From Bacteroidales bacterium (lineage in GTDB: Bacteria > Bacteroidota > Bacteroidia > Bacteroidales > UBA932): DNA of 44,090 nt. Shown piece by piece: positions 43,201 through 44,090 of this stretch. A model generated the notes under the pieces. The model was not told the DNA's origin. It was given only the letters and a program-made list of their open reading frames with translations, and did no database searches. Location: NCBI GenBank assembly GCA_017962235.1, contig JAGCVS010000001.1:1-44090 (forward strand), given 5' to 3'. The translations under genes and the position numbers were made by a program. Each line of letters starts with the position of its first letter. Within the stretch, counting starts at the first letter, position 1.

Positions 43201-43558
43201 ACACGGCGTCCAGCTGCTCGGAGCTCTTCATGGTGAGGTTGAGCTCGTACGGGTCGCCCAGCTTGAGGGTGACATCGGTGATGTTAACGGTTTCCATTCC
43301 GATGAAAGAAACCTCGATAACGTACGGACCGCCGATACGCATACCGTTGATTATGAAACGGCCGTCTGTGTTGGCCGCGGTAGCGTACTGTGTTCCGGAA
43401 GGTGTGTGGGTAGCAATCACGGCCGCACCTGCGAGCGGATCACCATCGGCATCGGTGATGAGACCGTTCATAGATGACGTTGTGACCTGTGCATAGGCCC
43501 CCACACCAACAAAGACAATCGCCATAATGGCGACTAATCGCTTAATTAGTTGATTCAT
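40211..43558 (-). CDS. Oar-like TonB-dependent receptor
   Basis: Outer-membrane active transporter or adhesin-type receptor. The 1115-residue product has a signal peptide (about 1-23), a carboxypeptidase regulatory-like domain (about 27-112, MNGLITDADGDPLAGAAVIATH), a plug domain with SFQIDGAIANDAFGL and FDVRQSGFTGGAMNAITKSGTN (Oar-type pattern), and a large barrel ending in RITF with terminal Phe. No SusD gene is adjacent; instead a lipoprotein of OB-like repeats follows after 19 nt, so the pair probably works together as receptor and surface-binding protein. Substrate not readable from the sequence. Confidence 0.93.
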   Translation of the reverse strand: MNQLIKRLVAIMAIVFVGVGAYAQVTTSSMNGLITDADGDPLAGAAVIATHTPSGTQYATAANTDGRFIINGMRIGGPYVIEVSFIGMETVNITDVTLKLGDPYELNLTMKSSEQLDAVYVVSDKSFNATKTGAGDHFNRQTVETMPTVDRSIYDIVKFTPQASVSKSGGISFAGSNNRYNSFQIDGAIANDAFGLAASGTNGGQTGAQPISLDAIEEIQVVVAPFDVRQSGFTGGAMNAITKSGTNKLHGSAYAYYNNQDFIGTTAGPIAEGAERTKYEEQLTLRAGATLGGPIIKDKLFFFASGEYYKKSRPNVYNPGAGTYNGYFSNNAPVGVDGADIYKEVAFPVVVNGQTTNLTGQAFDGTTFNTALADAILARYQSKYAPGENFSESYTPHQVEDLSINALLRLDWNINTDNKLMFRYQFAHAYADQYGSGRYTYYFNNSSYKMVDYTNTFVLELNSRINEMMSNEARATAVLVRDHREIPYQGANIYITGDTYTINLGTEYSSGANAMHSDAYTFTDNFSIFAGKHNITLGTHNELFRFYNIFRQYAFGEYKYTSVANFFEDNVDTYYYNYADPELTGGNPTWGATTWAAQFGLYAQDEWKPNRDFTLTYGIRADMPLLLNKPTENPGFNMYADTFQNTYPELYNARVGEIPKASILLSPRIGFRWYMDDEHSAVLRGGAGLFTGRVPFVWLSNAYNNTGMEAKSVQVKGSNLIAAAHEKGVDNILTSDPYNTFIKSGILQASNSGATINTMNRNFKYPQVFRVNLGLDKKWDGGWNLTLDALFSKTLNNVYFKNLAITNENHKVYAVNADAAAANPASAAAPYYTQMSSAYSTIVALSNTNRGYTYSLSGKLEKAFECGLNLMASYTYGHAYSVNDGTSSVAYSNWKYNYSVDSNSDELSYSLFDKPHRVMAVVSYNSKPYLAGRLASNISLTYTGESGQRYCYTYNESADFNGDGFTGNSLMYIPTAEEVPQMKWATAGDAAKFENYIRDDLYLRSHRGQYSERYAGIAPFEHHFDLHFGQDFIFDRARGTKLQLFADVMNIGNMINREWGSNYGSTNNLRILKVTSVSVDAAGNATPTYQYSPYTISLSDFYSRWRCQVGARITF

Positions 43559-43596
43559 AGATTTATATTGTTGGTATAGTATTATCGGTCAGATGT

Positions 43597-43604
43597 CAAA
43601 TTTA
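43597..43604 (-). promoter_or_regulatory. -7 box of the Oar-like receptor operon
   Basis: TAAATTTG on the minus strand, giving a leader of about 30 nt before the ATG at 43558. No clean -33 element at standard distance. The rest of the gap to metK (43605-43672) shows no gene and only a weak hairpin (CACCT/AGGTG, near 43641-43658). Confidence 0.45.
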
Positions 43605-43672
43605 GTCAATTTTAAGATATGACTATTAACATCTTATCAACACCTTTACCAACAGGTGCGAGGGGCCTTGAA

Positions 43673-44090
43673 CTAGAGGCAAATCTGCTTGCAGAGGGCT
43701 GTAGAATCCAGTTTTTCCCAGGTGAAGAACTCGACTTCTTTAGTGTATTCACGGTCGCCGTCGTAGAATTTCACAGTCTGCTTGTAAGGCTTGCGGCCAA
43801 ATGGCCGTAGGCGGCGGTGGGGAGGTAAATCGGGTTCTTGAGACCGAAGCGGCGGATGATGGCGGCGGGGCGCAGATCAAAGTTGGCACCGATGGCGTCG
43901 GCGATTTCTGCATCTGAAAGGCGCGAATGACTGGTGCCGAAGGTGTTTACAAAGATGCTGCACGGGCTGGCGATGCCGATGGCGTAAGAGATCTGGACCA
44001 TCATCTCGTCTGCGACGCCGGCTGCCACCATGTTCTTGGCGATATGACGGGCAGCATACGCGGCGCTGCGGTCCACCTTGCTGGGGTCCT
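43673..44090 (-). CDS. metK: S-adenosylmethionine synthetase, C-terminal part, frameshifted
   Basis: Makes S-adenosylmethionine from methionine and ATP. The window contains the last third of the protein, entering at 44090 with [20 protein letters not shown], then QISYAIGIA and [19 protein letters not shown]. After TAAYGH the frame breaks: reading on gives a premature stop near 43771, while the frame one base over gives the correct continuation ([20 protein letters not shown], then [10 protein letters not shown]) to a TAG at 43675-43673. The missing base is in or next to the A-run 43799-43801. Since metK is essential, a sequencing or assembly error is the best explanation. Confidence 0.9.
43798..43801 (-). 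other. One-base deletion in metK at a short homopolymer
   Basis: On the minus strand CAT-TTG-GCC replaces the expected CAT-TTY-GGC. One extra base in this run restores the full conserved C-terminus. Confidence 0.8.

Overview
The window is chromosomal DNA of a Bacteroidota bacterium, most likely a moderately GC-rich member of the Bacteroidales. The evidence is a SusC/SusD pair, two further TonB-dependent receptors, many lipoproteins with BACON-type domains, a glycine-lipid acyltransferase pair, a radical SAM/lipoprotein pair typical of the phylum, tRNAs without encoded CCA, and promoters of the Bacteroidetes type (TTTG, about 20 nt, TAnnTTTG). I cannot name a genus from the sequence alone.

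Layout. 1-1423: end of a str-type operon (fusA, broken by an in-frame TAA, then rpsJ) and a tRNA with CAU anticodon. 1498-3117: a FecR-like/ricin-lectin protein. 3227-6683 (minus): a tight four-gene operon of two acyltransferases resembling GlsA/GlsB of glycine-lipid synthesis, an unknown protein and an exported DmpA-type aminopeptidase. 6786-8576 (plus): a cysteine hydrolase and a GT4 glycosyltransferase. 8570-19986 (minus): a polysaccharide utilisation locus with GH3, two GH144, SusC, SusD and a LamG-domain lipoprotein, probably for beta-1,2-glucan, with an M48 metalloprotease gene at its head. 20050-22489: an oxidoreductase, a rubredoxin and an FprA-type flavodiiron protein.

22561-30835 (plus) is the most unusual part: five genes with gaps of 2-8 nt encoding an OB-fold/BACON lipoprotein, a DNA/RNA non-specific endonuclease lipoprotein, an exported endonuclease/exonuclease/phosphatase-fold enzyme, a TonB-dependent receptor and a DUF5689-like lipoprotein. 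It is built like a polysaccharide utilisation locus but with nucleases in place of glycanases, so I propose a surface nucleic-acid scavenging system. A second locus at 37471-43558 (minus) encodes an Oar-like TonB-dependent receptor and a lipoprotein with four near-identical tandem 104-residue copies of the same OB-like module.

Between them lie two small BACON lipoproteins, a tRNA-Gly 3' remnant in a perfect palindrome, a lipocalin-like lipoprotein, a YeaQ-type membrane protein, the divergent rSAM/lipoprotein pair, tRNA-Gly(GCC), pheS and a mannose-1-phosphate guanylyltransferase. The window ends inside metK, which carries a one-base frameshift. The only two lesions I found are in essential genes (fusA, metK) at opposite ends of the window, which suggests sequence error near contig ends rather than real mutations.
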